DNA of 64,000 bases from Icerya purchasi (lineage: Eukaryota; Arthropoda; Insecta; Hemiptera; Monophlebidae), in the NCBI GenBank assembly GCA_039619475.1, contig CM077115.1, positions 478,900,400 through 478,964,399 on the forward strand, read 5' to 3'. Of the stretch, positions 43,368 through 53,904 are shown one piece after another. Position numbers and translations under genes: made by a program. Numbering within the stretch: position 1 is the first letter of the stretch; each line of letters opens with the position of its first letter. Under the pieces are notes generated by a model. It saw only the letters and a program-made list of their open reading frames with translations, was not told where the DNA came from and did no database searches.

Positions 43368-43533
43368 CCGTCATTGTAATTATTATGGAAATTGTAAAAC
43401 TTATTCGTCAACGTAATAATCGAAATTGACCTTGGTATATTCCATCAGGAACACCACCTGGTATGTACTAGGGTCAGTTTCGATTATTACGTTGACGAAT
43501 ACGTTTTACAATTTCTATAATAATTATGACGAT
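43368..43533. repeat. Family C inverted-repeat unit
   Basis: Arms of about 66 bp (43,368-43,434 and 43,468-43,533) around a ~33-bp centre. The core CGTCAACGTAATAATCGAAA is paired with its complement. The right arm's sequence (TTTCGATTA, then GTTGACGAATACG and TTTACAATTT) recurs in direct orientation at 46,150 and 49,057. This may be a terminal inverted repeat, a MITE-like remnant, or a snap-back insertion. Confidence 0.75.
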
Positions 43534-43778
43534 GTTGAGACGTTTCGTCTGCTTTTTATTGATGTTTATTTAATGTTGAGCTTTCAGGTAAATCCAACCG
43601 AGGGGTAATACTTTTTAAAAATAAAAATGTTTAAATTATTTTATTTGTGAGTAAAAACTGTTGAAATAATTAAAATTACTTTGTGTCAGGTAGGAAACTC
43701 CCAATAGGATGAATACCTTCAGCACTTTTAGTCCAACTTTTTTTATATATTTACATACACCGTATACTTGCAAACCAA

Positions 43779-46130
43779 TTTTTTTTTTTTTTTTTTTTTA
43801 TTATTTAAATAAGTTGTGGGTCTCACAGGGCAAGTATGCCCGTTGTGTGAGTGCCCGACACTCTTATTACCGTTTATTTAAGATACCAAATTACAATTAT
43901 TCTAGCTTATCCTATACATCATAATTATAGTCAACTAAGTTTATATAACTTATGGCATAGTACACACATACAATTACATACACACACAGCAAGTACTCAT
44001 CTACATACCGATACATGAGGGTAGCAAAATATCTTCAAATACGAAGAAAAGAAAAAAAGAGAAGAAGAAAACGTAAATAAAGGAAGGAAGAAAAAGAAAG
44101 AAACAATAATATAAAATTATAAAATGTGATGATTCGAACCGTATCGTGGGTTTCACTCTTTACACCATTCTTTCAACCATTTCCTTATTTCCCCTTTCCA
44201 CAAACCAAGTTTTTTTTCGTTTAATATATTATGGGGTATTTTACTAATTAGTTTAATTAGAACTAAGTCATCAATATTATCAGTTCGTAGATTTACGCCT
44301 CGAGGGTAGATGTAATATGTACTATTTTGGTCTCTTGTTAATCGAGTTTTTTGCCTAGATGGTAATTTTATATTATTGACATTAAATTTAAGTAATCTAT
44401 AATAGAAATAGTACATCTTGGGGGACATTTCGTTGTTTTCTTTCCATCAAGTTGATTCGGAATCGTTTTGCTTCCAGTAGGGGAGTATAAGTTTCAAACA
44501 CCTTTTCTGTATTTTGCTTATTTTATTTATTTCCGTTTTCTTAGCCTCACCCCATATTTGAATTCCATATAAAATTCTGGACATTATTATTGAATCATAG
44601 TATATACGTAATGTGCGATATGTTAAAACCTGTTTTATTTTATGTAGAGCTGGAATTGACTGTCTTATTTTCGAATTTAAATTTTGAATATGTTTTTTCC
44701 AGTTCAAGTATTTATCGATATATATACCTAGATATTTAAAATTTTCTATGTTTTCAAGCGGTGGACAACAACACAAATGAGTGTTGTTATTTATATGCAG
44801 TTCGTGTATGCAATCATTATTATGGAGGGTAATTCGCGGATCGTGTGTCATATGTTTGGTACTGTTCCGAATGTGCAGTAATTTAGATTTATTTATATTA
44901 ATACGTAACCTCCTATCATGTGCCCATTTACTAAAATTATCTATATCCTCTTGTAGTAATCTTTCCGCTATTTCTAAATTCTTATGCTCCACTAATAAGG
45001 CAATATCATCGGCAAACACATATAACTTTGCATTTTTAATATGCTTATGTAACGAGTTAGTGTAAATTAAGAAGAGAATAGGGGCCAATATGGTGCCCTG
45101 ATCTACTCCGCAATGAATTGTTTTTTCATTACTTTTATTCCCTGCGATTTTTGCTATACTTTTCCTATTTTTTATGTAATTCTTAAACCACTTTAGTTGA
45201 TTATTTATAATTCCCAAATTTTCTAAGTCCTTGATCAGTAATTCATGGTCGACTAAGTCAAACGCTTTAGACAGGTCAATAAATGTAATTAGAAATTGGT
45301 TTGCCTTCGACAATCCCATATTTATATTATTTACGATCGATCTTAGTAACGTTATCGTAGATCTTTTTTCTCTAAAGCCGTGTTGATTTTCATAGAGTAA
45401 GTTGTTTTTTTCTAAATAATTTCTTAAATGTTTGTCAATGTAATGTTCTAATATTTTAGCTATTACAGGTATAATTGTTATTGGACGATAATTTTCAAAT
45501 TGAATTTGCGGTCCTTTTTTATATATCGGCCTGACAATGCCTCTTTTCAGTCCATCAGGAGTGTTAGCTTCCTTTATAGAGTAGTTGACCATGTTCGTCA
45601 AAATGGAGATAAATATATTTGGGTTTTGTTTAATATCTTTAACCCTAATTTCATCCCATCCAGGTGCCTTATGAATTTTTAGATTATTAATTATTAATTC
45701 TATTTGGGATTTATTTGCAAGTGGAATGAAAAAAGAAGATAAAATAACAGTATCGGAGTTAGTATTCAGTAACTGCGTGTGACATTTGTGTCTAAGTTGT
45801 TCAACTGAACGTATAAAGTATTCACTAAATTGTTCAGCTGCTATTTCAGTATTTTCAAAATGTTTTATAGTGAAATCATCAATTGTTGTTCTGTTTTTTT
45901 TATTAACAATATTGTTAATTACATTCCATACTTTTTTACAGTCATTATTTGCTTTAACTATTTGACTTTGATAATACTTCTGTTTAGCGTTTCTTATTTC
46001 TGTTGTAACTATGTTTCGATATTTCCTAAATAGGTTTTTATATCGAATATTGGTTCTATTCCCTTTACTGAGTTTAAAATATTGGTCTCTAATTTTCATA
46101 AAATTGATTATTTTTTGACTCATCCAATTT
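43779..46130 (-). mobile_element. LINE family B, 5'-truncated copy with poly(A)
   Basis: Minus-strand insertion with a T21 tract (43,779-43,799), a ~350-bp 3' untranslated part and the end motif shared with 21,260-21,330 and 10,856-10,880. A purine-rich AAGAAAAG tract occupies 44,040-44,105. The 5' end is near 46,130, where similarity to 13,600 stops just upstream of WMSQKIINFM. The neighbouring sequence on the right is the start of a family C copy. Confidence 0.8.
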
Positions 46131-46138
46131 ACAACCAC
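44153..46138 (-). pseudogene. Family B ORF2 (reverse transcriptase), one nonsense mutation
   Basis: About 660 codons, open except for a TGA where the 22-kb copy has TGG (44,447-44,449; text SEST-stop-WKENNE). Linker MSQKIINFMKIRDQYFKLSK; RT: HKAPGWDEIRVKDIK, GIVRPIYKKGPQI, NYRPITIIPVIAKILEHY, HGFREKRSTITLL, FIDLSKAFDLVDHELL, GVDQGTILAPILFLIYTN and VFADDIALLV. C-terminal: SRILYGIQIWGEAKK and LWKGEIRKWLKEW. The endonuclease half is missing through 5' truncation. No RNase H. Jockey/CR1-like. The best-preserved family B copy here. Confidence 0.87.
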
Positions 46139-47400
46139 AAATACGAATTTCGATTACTATGTTGACGAATACGCTTTACAATTTTTTAATAATTACGATG
46201 ACGATGAAGGCGATGACAACAACAACGACAACGTTCAAAACTTAATATGTGTGCGTTTACATGTGTGCTTTCACGTGAGTGTACGCGTGCAAATATGTGT
46301 GGGTGTGTATTCTTCGGGACGCGCTTTTATACCTTGCTAACCTCTGCTAAGCTGCTTTGTACGCCTATGTATTTGAATTTGTGTTCCTGATAATTGTGAT
46401 GATATTGTATATGAGGAGATTTGTCTGAGCTTATAGATCTGATAGGCATTCCCAGGGATGACACCAACAGGAATTCTATTAATATACATATTCTTTCTTA
46501 ATTATAAAAAATTAGATAGACAGTCACTTATAAGGTAAAACAGCGGTTCAGCGGACCAAATTAATGAAATTATTGATGAACGACAGTGAAACTTGATGAA
46601 GACTGTGTAAAAAATGTTACGTCATAAGAAAATGGCCAGGAATCGTGAAAATTACTGAAAAACTGCACAAGAAGCGTTCAAGCATAAGAAATGGTGCGAA
46701 ATAGCACAAATTGGTAAAAAGTAGCGTAAAAAGCGTTAAAACACAAGAAACCGGCAGGAAATACTGGAAATTTACTGCAATTAGTGACAAATTGCTAGCA
46801 AACTAACACGTATATGGATTCCATCTGTGGGCGGAAAGAGGAACTATTCGATTCCAGAGCAACGAGATTTATGTTTAACACAGAGACGGTAACCAATATA
46901 ACAACATTAAACGAGATAAAACGTTGATGTGGATATTATAGTAAAACATACAGCATTCAGGAAAATCATAAGATTTATACAAGAGAAATGTTGACAATTA
47001 AACAGAGAAGCCACTTTCAAATTATAATAATGGCTGAGAGAGCTGAATTAGTGCAAACCTGACAAGGGTGTTGAAAAAGTGAGTAAAATTGTGTGAAAGG
47101 CGCTCAAAACACAAGAAAATGGTAGGAAATAGCAAACATTGACGAAAATAGCGTAAAAGACCTAAAACACACGTTTCTCAACATTTCAAATGCTTATTTT
47201 CGATGTGTAATAATGCACTCGTCATTGGGTGATAATGGGTAAACGTTTCAACATCAAAGAGGTAGTGCTTTAGAAGGTTATAACAGTTTACACTGTTGGC
47301 AATAATTACAACGACGGTGATGACGACGACGATGACGCATACACTTTACAATATTTCCGGAAATACCGGCTTGGATCGACCTAATTAAACTAAAATTGTG
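46139..47400. repeat. Family C repeat, copy 1 (unrecognised)
   Basis: Begins TTTCGATTACTATGTTGACG and a GATGACGATG triplet tract. After a GT-rich stretch it carries motifs shared in order with copy 2: TTAGATAGACAGTC (46,511), a GTGAAACTTGA segment (46,587), AAGCATAAGAAATGG (46,679), ATTAGTGACAAATT (46,780) and GAACTATTCGATTCCAGAGC (46,842). Part of the motif set repeats again within it (46,930-47,160). No confident reading frame. Confidence 0.7.
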
Positions 47401-48515
47401 GGTGATTGATAAAACTGATTAGGCCACTAACATGTAATAATATACAACCTGTTTAATTGCTGCAAAGGATGCGTTCAATGTATACTCTTTTGTGAGGTGC
47501 TTTTGTCGTGTGCTGAATCTACTATCTAATTATGCAAGACTTTATAAAATTTTCAGTGAATGAAGCACCAAAACCTTCCACCACAGTAATGTGCACGCCC
47601 ATGACATGCTTATGCGTGTTTGATATAGTTTGCATATGTTATAGTTTGATGGTATACATATGATGTAACACTGGTAATGGTGTTGCTATGTGAGCCTGCA
47701 GAGTCATGTATGTGTCTGTATTCATCTTCTAATGCAACGGTGCATTCGAAGTCATAACCATGGTAATCACTTGCTCAATGCAGATTACAATTATAAAATC
47801 GAAATTATTGCGGGGGTCTAGATATTGACGAGCCCCTCACGCCTCTCAGTGTGAACGTTTAATCTATAACAGGAATGACATGCAACAACTAATTTTATTA
47901 TAACCGCCGTCATGTTAGTCAGAAAACATTAAAATTTACTGTAAAATACGCCATCCTAATCCTCCAATTTTACCGCAAATACAACATTTTAACTAGAAAT
48001 GGCGCTATATCAATACGTCATAACTAAGTTTGTGCAAACTATTTTAAGCCCACACATTCTTAGATATAAGGAAATAAAAAAAAAATAAACGCGAGTGATA
48101 CAACAGCACTTTATTACATAGTAAACTTCTTTTCTTTTTTTTTCTTTTTCTTGGGTTAACTTAAAAATACAAAATGTCTCCATATTAAGCTTACTAATAC
48201 ATAACTCCATGTAATCATGCAATACGCATATTCTTATCCAATATACACGCTCTTAGTTCGGCTACAACAATATTACATTTTTCACGAAATTTATTATACA
48301 TACAATTTCCGCAAACTAATGTATCTACATTATTAGCACGTATTATTCTTTTACCATCGTTACCACTTAATACTATTGTATTCTTCTCCAGAGTATACGG
48401 TATATGTTTATAACTTTGAATATTGTAATACGTCATATAATTATTACTTAATATATCTCATGCACCACTCACACAATTATAATAATCTATGTAATTAAGT
48501 TCTTTCTGTAGACCC
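47401..48515. other. Unassigned region between family C copies
   Basis: No gene recognised. A 73-codon minus-strand frame (48,436-48,215) with a CGNC pair followed by KFREKC is visible, but nothing supports it as a gene. Confidence 0.4.
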
Positions 48516-49052
48516 AATGTCTTGGACGCGATCGTCCCGCAGGACGCTCTTACCAAACATCATCATGATAGCCTCGTTGAAGATATCAAACGGGATCTCG
48601 AGAAACGGGCGGTTAAAGATATAACCCGGCTCGATGCACTAGACCGGACTCTTAAAGATGTTACCATTCCACAAAGGAAGCCCCTTACTCACATGGAGAC
48701 CGCCATGAAAGACGTGAAATGTACTACAGCCGCAGTGATCACTGCGCTGGAGCTGTAGCTAGCGGAAGCCTAAAGTCTGAAAGGAAAAATCGGGGAGGTT
48801 ATCGCAGAGTTGGAAGAAAAAAAAAACTGCAAAAGTTTATTGCTGATGGAACTGACCAACTCCTGGGACGTCTTGCGTACTATTCAAGGAAGTAATATCT
48901 CCAACTTACAGAGAAAGACACGTTTTCTTAAAAATTTGATAAGGAAAACTGTAAACTCCGACACGACAATTTCTCCACTGCTTACAACCCAGGATAAATC
49001 AACCACTATTGTTTATTTTATCGGTGCTAGTGATCCTAATGAAGTGTACTAA
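48516..49052 (+). pseudogene. Unrecognised coiled-coil-like coding sequence, copy 1
   Basis: The frame reads VLDAIVPQDALTKHHHDS then VEDIKRDLEKRAVKDITRLD and ALDRTLKDV up to a TAG at 48,756. The same theme continues in another frame (GKIGEVIAELEEKKNCKSLL) to ASDPNEVY and a TAA at 49,050. It aligns with 50,690-50,930 (DPTDALTKRQHDSNVVDIKH). The charged, heptad-like make-up suggests a coiled coil. The 'DALTKR' hinge superficially recalls phage-tail-fibre 'DAVNKxYVD' hinges, but no family is assigned. Immediately followed by family C copy 2. Confidence 0.45.
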
Positions 49053-50340
49053 GGTCAATTTTGATTACTAAGTTGACGAATACGTTTTACAATTTTTTTA
49101 ATAATTACGATGACGGCGGTGACGTAATAAACACGTGCATGCACACACTCACACGTAGCCAAACAAACACACACACATACACATGCGCATACAAAACAGC
49201 GTGTCACAGGATAGCATGTTATATTAGCATGGATTGGTTATAGATATAGCGGAGCACATCCCTGAAGCATGCACACACAAAAGCAGCAGATTTGTTACGC
49301 AGTTGGAAAAGTTTAAAGGTGGATGGTCAATAGTAACACATATTTTCCAAGAGTACACAAACATAAACAGATAGAACTGGTTAGGAAAGTATTACATCGG
49401 CTAAAAGTAGGTCCCATATACCCTTTAGCAGGGTGTCGAGGGTTGTGAAGTTAAGGTTCACAGTGTACTAAGCCCAACGGCACTAATGGTGAGTAGGGGG
49501 GCCAGTTCCTTTCTCTCGCCCGCTCGGCTAGGCAATCATAAATGTAACACCAATACATATGCCAACACAAAGGGGCACAGAACAGCAATTGTTAGCAGAC
49601 AAACATGTGTATAGATTCGTCTTTATTTAGCTAATGCAGACCCCTAACTGGATTTATGCCATTATATGAGGTAAAACGTGTTTGTGTAGATTCTATAGCA
49701 AAAAATATGCAGCATTGAGGAAATTGAAGGATTAGCACAAGAGAGGTAGTAAAAATTAGATAGACAGTCGGTTATAAGGTAAAATAACGGTTCGGAAGGT
49801 GAAACTAACAGACTTATTGATGAAAAATGGTGAAACTTGAGGAGTACTGTGTAAAAGGTGTTACAACATGAAAAAATGGTGAAGAATAATGAATATCACT
49901 GAACAAAACATATAAGAGGCGTTAAAGCATAAGAAATGGAGTGAAATGGCACAAATTGGTGGAAAATAGTGTAAAAATCGCGAATAAATAAGAAACTGAT
50001 GAGATATAATCGGAAATTGACTGTAATTAGTGACAAATTTCTAGCAAGTCAACATGTATATGGTTCTCGTTTGTGTGGATAAAGGAACTATTAGACTCCA
50101 GAGCGACGAAGATTACTTGCACAACAACCAGAGTACTTGCCAATTCACGCAGTGGGTACTATGATATTTCAGGCCTGTTAGCCGATGTATTCGGTTACCT
50201 GATTCCCGGCATTATTCTTTTAATTTCTCAAATATATCGGTTATCTCCACAGTTATTATTTGTTCGCTTGCAGTTATTTTTTCTGAATTTATTGAACAGT
50301 CTTGAAAGCGCTAATGCCGTTTCTTAGAATTGTGTTCACA
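49053..50340. repeat. Family C repeat, copy 2 (unrecognised)
   Basis: Begins GGTCAATTTTGATTACTAAG then GTTGACGAATACGTTTTACA and a CACACA-rich stretch. It shares ordered blocks with copy 1: TTAGATAGACAGTCGGTTAT (49,757), GGTGAAACTTGAGGAG, GTTAAAGCATAAGAAATGG (49,921), ATTAGTGACAAATTTCTAGC and GAACTATTAGACTCCAGAGC. At 50,073-50,327 an 84-codon frame has a hydrophobic stretch (LIPGIILLISQIY); a counterpart of its first residues (KEELFDSRAT) occurs in copy 1 at about 46,840, so part of the repeat may once have been coding. Confidence 0.65.
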
Positions 50341-50564
50341 GTCCGACGTCCGTTCTCACACATCATTTTTTCCTTTAAGAAATAAGCGTTAATTTACATT
50401 TATGACGGCTGCCGATTTCATTTCGCACAAATTGATTACTTTATTATTGTAGTTATATATAAATTCCTCCGCTAAAATCGTTATCACTAATGCAATTTTT
50501 TCTTCTCATTGTTCAACTTGAACTACAACGGTAATTACAATTTCTGAGGAAAAGCGTTTACTAC

Positions 50565-50969
50565 ATGCAGATGCGTCGGTGGCTGAGGCTCATGAGATGG
50601 ATAATTGGTAAACGGTTGCGGGAGGCGCTTAAAGATATTCTAACCGTACAGGGTAAATATGTTCCTGTGCTGGACAGAGATCTAGAAAACGCCTCGGACG
50701 CGATCGATCCGACGGACGCTCTTACCAAACGTCAGCACGATAGCAATGTTGTAGATATCAAGCATGACCTTCAGCAGCAGACGACCGAGGACAAAGCTCG
50801 ACTCGATGGGTTAGACCAAGCACTCAAAGCTGTGACTGATTCACCCGATAAACAGAATAGTCAACTGGAGGCTGCTATAGAACCCCTGAAGCGGTCAACC
50901 GATTATGCATTAAAAAAGCTGGAGATACATCTGTCGAAGGCGGAGGAGCTGCCGTGGAAAATAAAATAG
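50565..50969 (+). CDS. Unrecognised coiled-coil-like protein, copy 2
   Basis: 134-codon open frame. Residues 44-52 read DRDLENASD, then DPTDALTKRQHDSNVVDIKH, LDGLDQALKAV and ALKKLEIHLSKAEELP. Acidic/basic heptads suggest a coiled coil. Paralogous to 48,516-48,770, where the counterpart is already broken. It may begin further upstream in another frame (HADASVAEAHEMDN). Function unknown. Its repeated association with family C sequence suggests both belong to one mobile or tandemly duplicated unit. Confidence 0.4.
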   Translation: MQMRRWLRLMRWIIGKRLREALKDILTVQGKYVPVLDRDLENASDAIDPTDALTKRQHDSNVVDIKHDLQQQTTEDKARLDGLDQALKAVTDSPDKQNSQLEAAIEPLKRSTDYALKKLEIHLSKAEELPWKIK

Positions 50970-51400
50970 AGAGAAAGCTCTCGCAAACGAAGATCGACAG
51001 GTGAATGTTTGGCTTAGCTCTACCATTAATGTATAATTGAACAATGGTCGTGTTAGTGTACACGATAGTATGTATTAGAGGCTATCACACTGTTGGACGG
51101 GCTTTGCAGCATGGTCAGGCTAGCTGAGGGGTGCTGTGGCTGCTTCTGGGTTTGGGGAGGCGGGTCGGTAGTGGTAGGTAGTTGTGACTCAACCCGATGG
51201 CTAGACTATAGTACAAAAATAGAATTGGCCAAATAACGCGTGTGTTGTTGGGCTGACTGAAGAGGCTGTAAGACGTAGCGAGAGGTGGCTGGTAAGGCTA
51301 GGAGATGGTTCAAAGGTCAATTTAGCGAAATAATTGAGTTGGAGTTGAAAAATTCTTGGTCTGGAGGTGGAAGTCGGGGATATGCTGGTTTCCCCATATT
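50970..51400. other. Unassigned, locally G-rich sequence
   Basis: GGGGAGGCGGGTCGGTAGTGG at 51,156-51,176 stands out in composition from the AT-rich surroundings. No product recognised. Confidence 0.4.
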
Positions 51401-51404
51401 CCTC

Positions 51405-51485
51405 CTACTCTTTATAAACCGAGTATTAAATTTAAACGATACATTAAAAATGAATACTGAACTATTTCATGTGTTGCACTAAAAA
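51405..51485 (+). pseudogene. Tiny LINE family B endonuclease-start fragment
   Basis: The frame ending at 51,480 reads NRVLNLNDTLKMNTELFHVLH, matching NNILNVNNTLQINTELFHVL at the start of the family B endonuclease (about 14,510-14,450). It stops right after. Confidence 0.55.
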
Positions 51486-51601
51486 ACGTTCTATGTGTCA
51501 CACAGAAGTGGGCTGCAACGTACAGTTGATTCATAATATTTAATTTCTTCTGACACGAGGGCATTTTGAATATCCTCGTACACTAATTAAACCCGTACCC
51601 A

Positions 51602-51986
51602 GCTGTATATATTGAGGTTTAATATTGCTTCTTACACTACAATTAACGATTGTGTATTTTAATAAATTTTACTCGTCATCGCTAATTTCCAAATCTCACA
51701 ACCTGTAAAACTTAGAAGCCAGTTGCTTCATCAGCTTTATGCCTCGTTGGAAGCAAAATTCACTACCACCAGATAACATTCTGTCTGAAAAAGACAACAG
51801 ATATCTGCTCACCAGAATTAACGAATGCTAATTTGTTTGTAGAAATCCAAAGGTAGTTTTATTTACAAGCAATTTATACAGCCGTGCATTATGGAAGACC
51901 TAGTAATTTCTGAAAACCATTCCATTCAATCAAGTTATTCTTCGGCGTATTTGTTCATAACTAATTAAAGAATAATACATTGTGTA
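51602..51986 (+). other. Duplicated upstream region of the carboxypeptidase pseudogene
   Basis: Matches 39,211-39,589 along its length, including AGCTGTATATATTGAGGTTT and the TATA-like string. It shows that the duplication was a DNA segment copy and not a retrocopy beginning at an mRNA 5' end within the gene. Confidence 0.75.
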
Positions 51987-53389
51987 ATGATTTATTCCAG
52001 ATGTAAATGTACGGCAGTAATCGAGGACAAGTACAATATTGAACTAATGACAAATCTACGTTACGAAAATATGATTGCAGTCGCGTTTAACCTAATCATA
52101 ATTTTCCAGCTTTACTTGTTGGTGAATAGTCATCTGGCCATTTCTTCAAACATGGAAACATTGATGAATTTATACGCTCCTAATGAAGGAGACGCTGGGG
52201 AACCGTTGTACCTGACGCCGTATATCAAATCGGGTGAAGTGGAAAAAAGGAAAAGAAGCTAGTCGAGTAGGACCCATATTGCCAGACGATAATTTCACTA
52301 GTTATTCCGGCTTTTTGACAGTTAACGAAGAGTTCAATTCGAATTTATTCTTCTGGTTTTGTCTAAGTGAACAAAATCACGAAAATGGACCTTACAAATT
52401 GGAAACCAACGGCAGGTTTGTTCGCAGAGAATTCGCGTGGACCAATTATACGTTGATCAGACGGTCGGAGTTGGATTCAGTTTTACGCAAAACGAAGCCG
52501 GTTATGCTATAAATAACGAAAACGTTGCCAGAGATATGTACTGTGCGTTGGTTCAGTTTTTTCAGCTTTTTCCCGAATATTTGCAGAACGATTTTTACGT
52601 TACTGAAGAATCGTACGCCGGAAAATTCATTCCATCGATAGCGTATGAAATTCATAAAAAAAAATTCGGATATTACTACGCGAAATAAGATTAACCTGAA
52701 GAGCTGTTTAATTGGGAACGGATTCTGTGTTCCTGAGAATATACATGTGGTGGCTGATTACACGTATCAGTTAGGATTTATTGATCTGAAGACTTTCAAA
52801 AAAGTTAGTGATATAGAAAACCTTAATGAAGTTTATATGCGTGCTGGTAATTATGATGAAGCTTATTCCAATTTTTTTGCCTATTTTGTAGCGGCATATT
52901 CGTTTCCTTCAGTCGCTAAGTACGGATATACGGACACAGAACCGATATCGCTCAATAAGGGTAGAAAAAATATTTGAAAGCAATTATATTCGCAAATGTA
53001 TTCATGTTGGTAATTTGGAATATAGGGAACTTAGCGACGAGGCGAATTATCATATAGGTTCTGGCATGATGCGATCGGTGGGTTTTCTGTTCCCAGAATT
53101 ATTGGATCATTATAAAATATTTCTTTACACTGGTCAATTAGACGTCATGGTTAATTATCCGGTTATAAGAAGTTTAATTCAAAATTTACATTTTAGTAAT
53201 GCAATAGATTATTGTGAACTAGATATTATATTGTGGTATGACGAAATGGGCACACAAGCTGGACATCATAAAGTTGCTGGAAATCTTACCGATCTTGTAG
53301 TACTAAACACTGGTCATTTCGTTACATGGTATCAGCCAAAACGGACGCTTCAAATGGTTCGTGAATTCATTAACGGAAAATTCTTATAA
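51987..53389 (+). pseudogene. Serine carboxypeptidase pseudogene, tandem duplicate
   Basis: Second copy of the gene at 39,590, about 80-85% similar by eye. Damage relative to the intact copy: an extra A at about 52,245; an in-frame loss of 69 bases after HEN (52,386), bounded by GAAAATG microhomology, removing the whole WLxGGPG oxyanion segment; a 14-base loss at about 52,447; an extra A in an A-run at about 52,660; and an extra A at about 52,960. GESYAG has become EESYAG and the His box reads NTGHFVTW, so the active site was eroding too. The signal-peptide-like start and 3' AATAAA (53,459-53,464) are kept. No functional enzyme could be made. Confidence 0.9.
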
Positions 53390-53480
53390 CTAAGTACGTT
53401 AGATTGTTATTATTGCAGATCTATTATTTTTGAGCTGGAAATAATTTCAGAAGTGTTAAATAAAAGATTTTAATTTCGAT

Positions 53481-53904
53481 TTCATAATTTTATTATTGTT
53501 TATCGCCGGCAATGACATCTCAAAAACTGTATGAAATTATTTTGCGTTACTAGTTGTACTGCTACCGAAACGATCATTTTATATGCTCCTTTTCAGTACT
53601 GCTACATTTGCATATGTCGCAGTTTATTCTTTGTTTCAAGTAAATGTTTAACTTCGATGAAAGATAGAATATGGTGGCCATTTTTTTCATAAAATTTCAC
53701 AGCATTTGTTGCAATTCCAAGTCGACACTAATATGTACTTTTTTTATAATTGATACTGTATTTGTTTTTGTTACGAACGGAAGTAATACATTTTTTGAAC
53801 ATTAAGGTTTTCATATCAACCTATTTATAGAGATTTATTATCAGTTCTATATTTGAACATTAATTAAAACTTGTCCTACATACACCGAATTATATTTTAT
53901 TATT
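53481..53904. other. AT-rich spacer, nothing recognised
   Basis: No coding or repeat feature supported between the pseudogene and the tail of the family G LINE. Confidence 0.5.

Noticed and set aside
48215..48436. 73-codon minus-strand frame with CGNC...C, considered as a gene
   Set aside because: No flanking coding signal, no paralogue in the window and no recognisable domain beyond a few cysteines.
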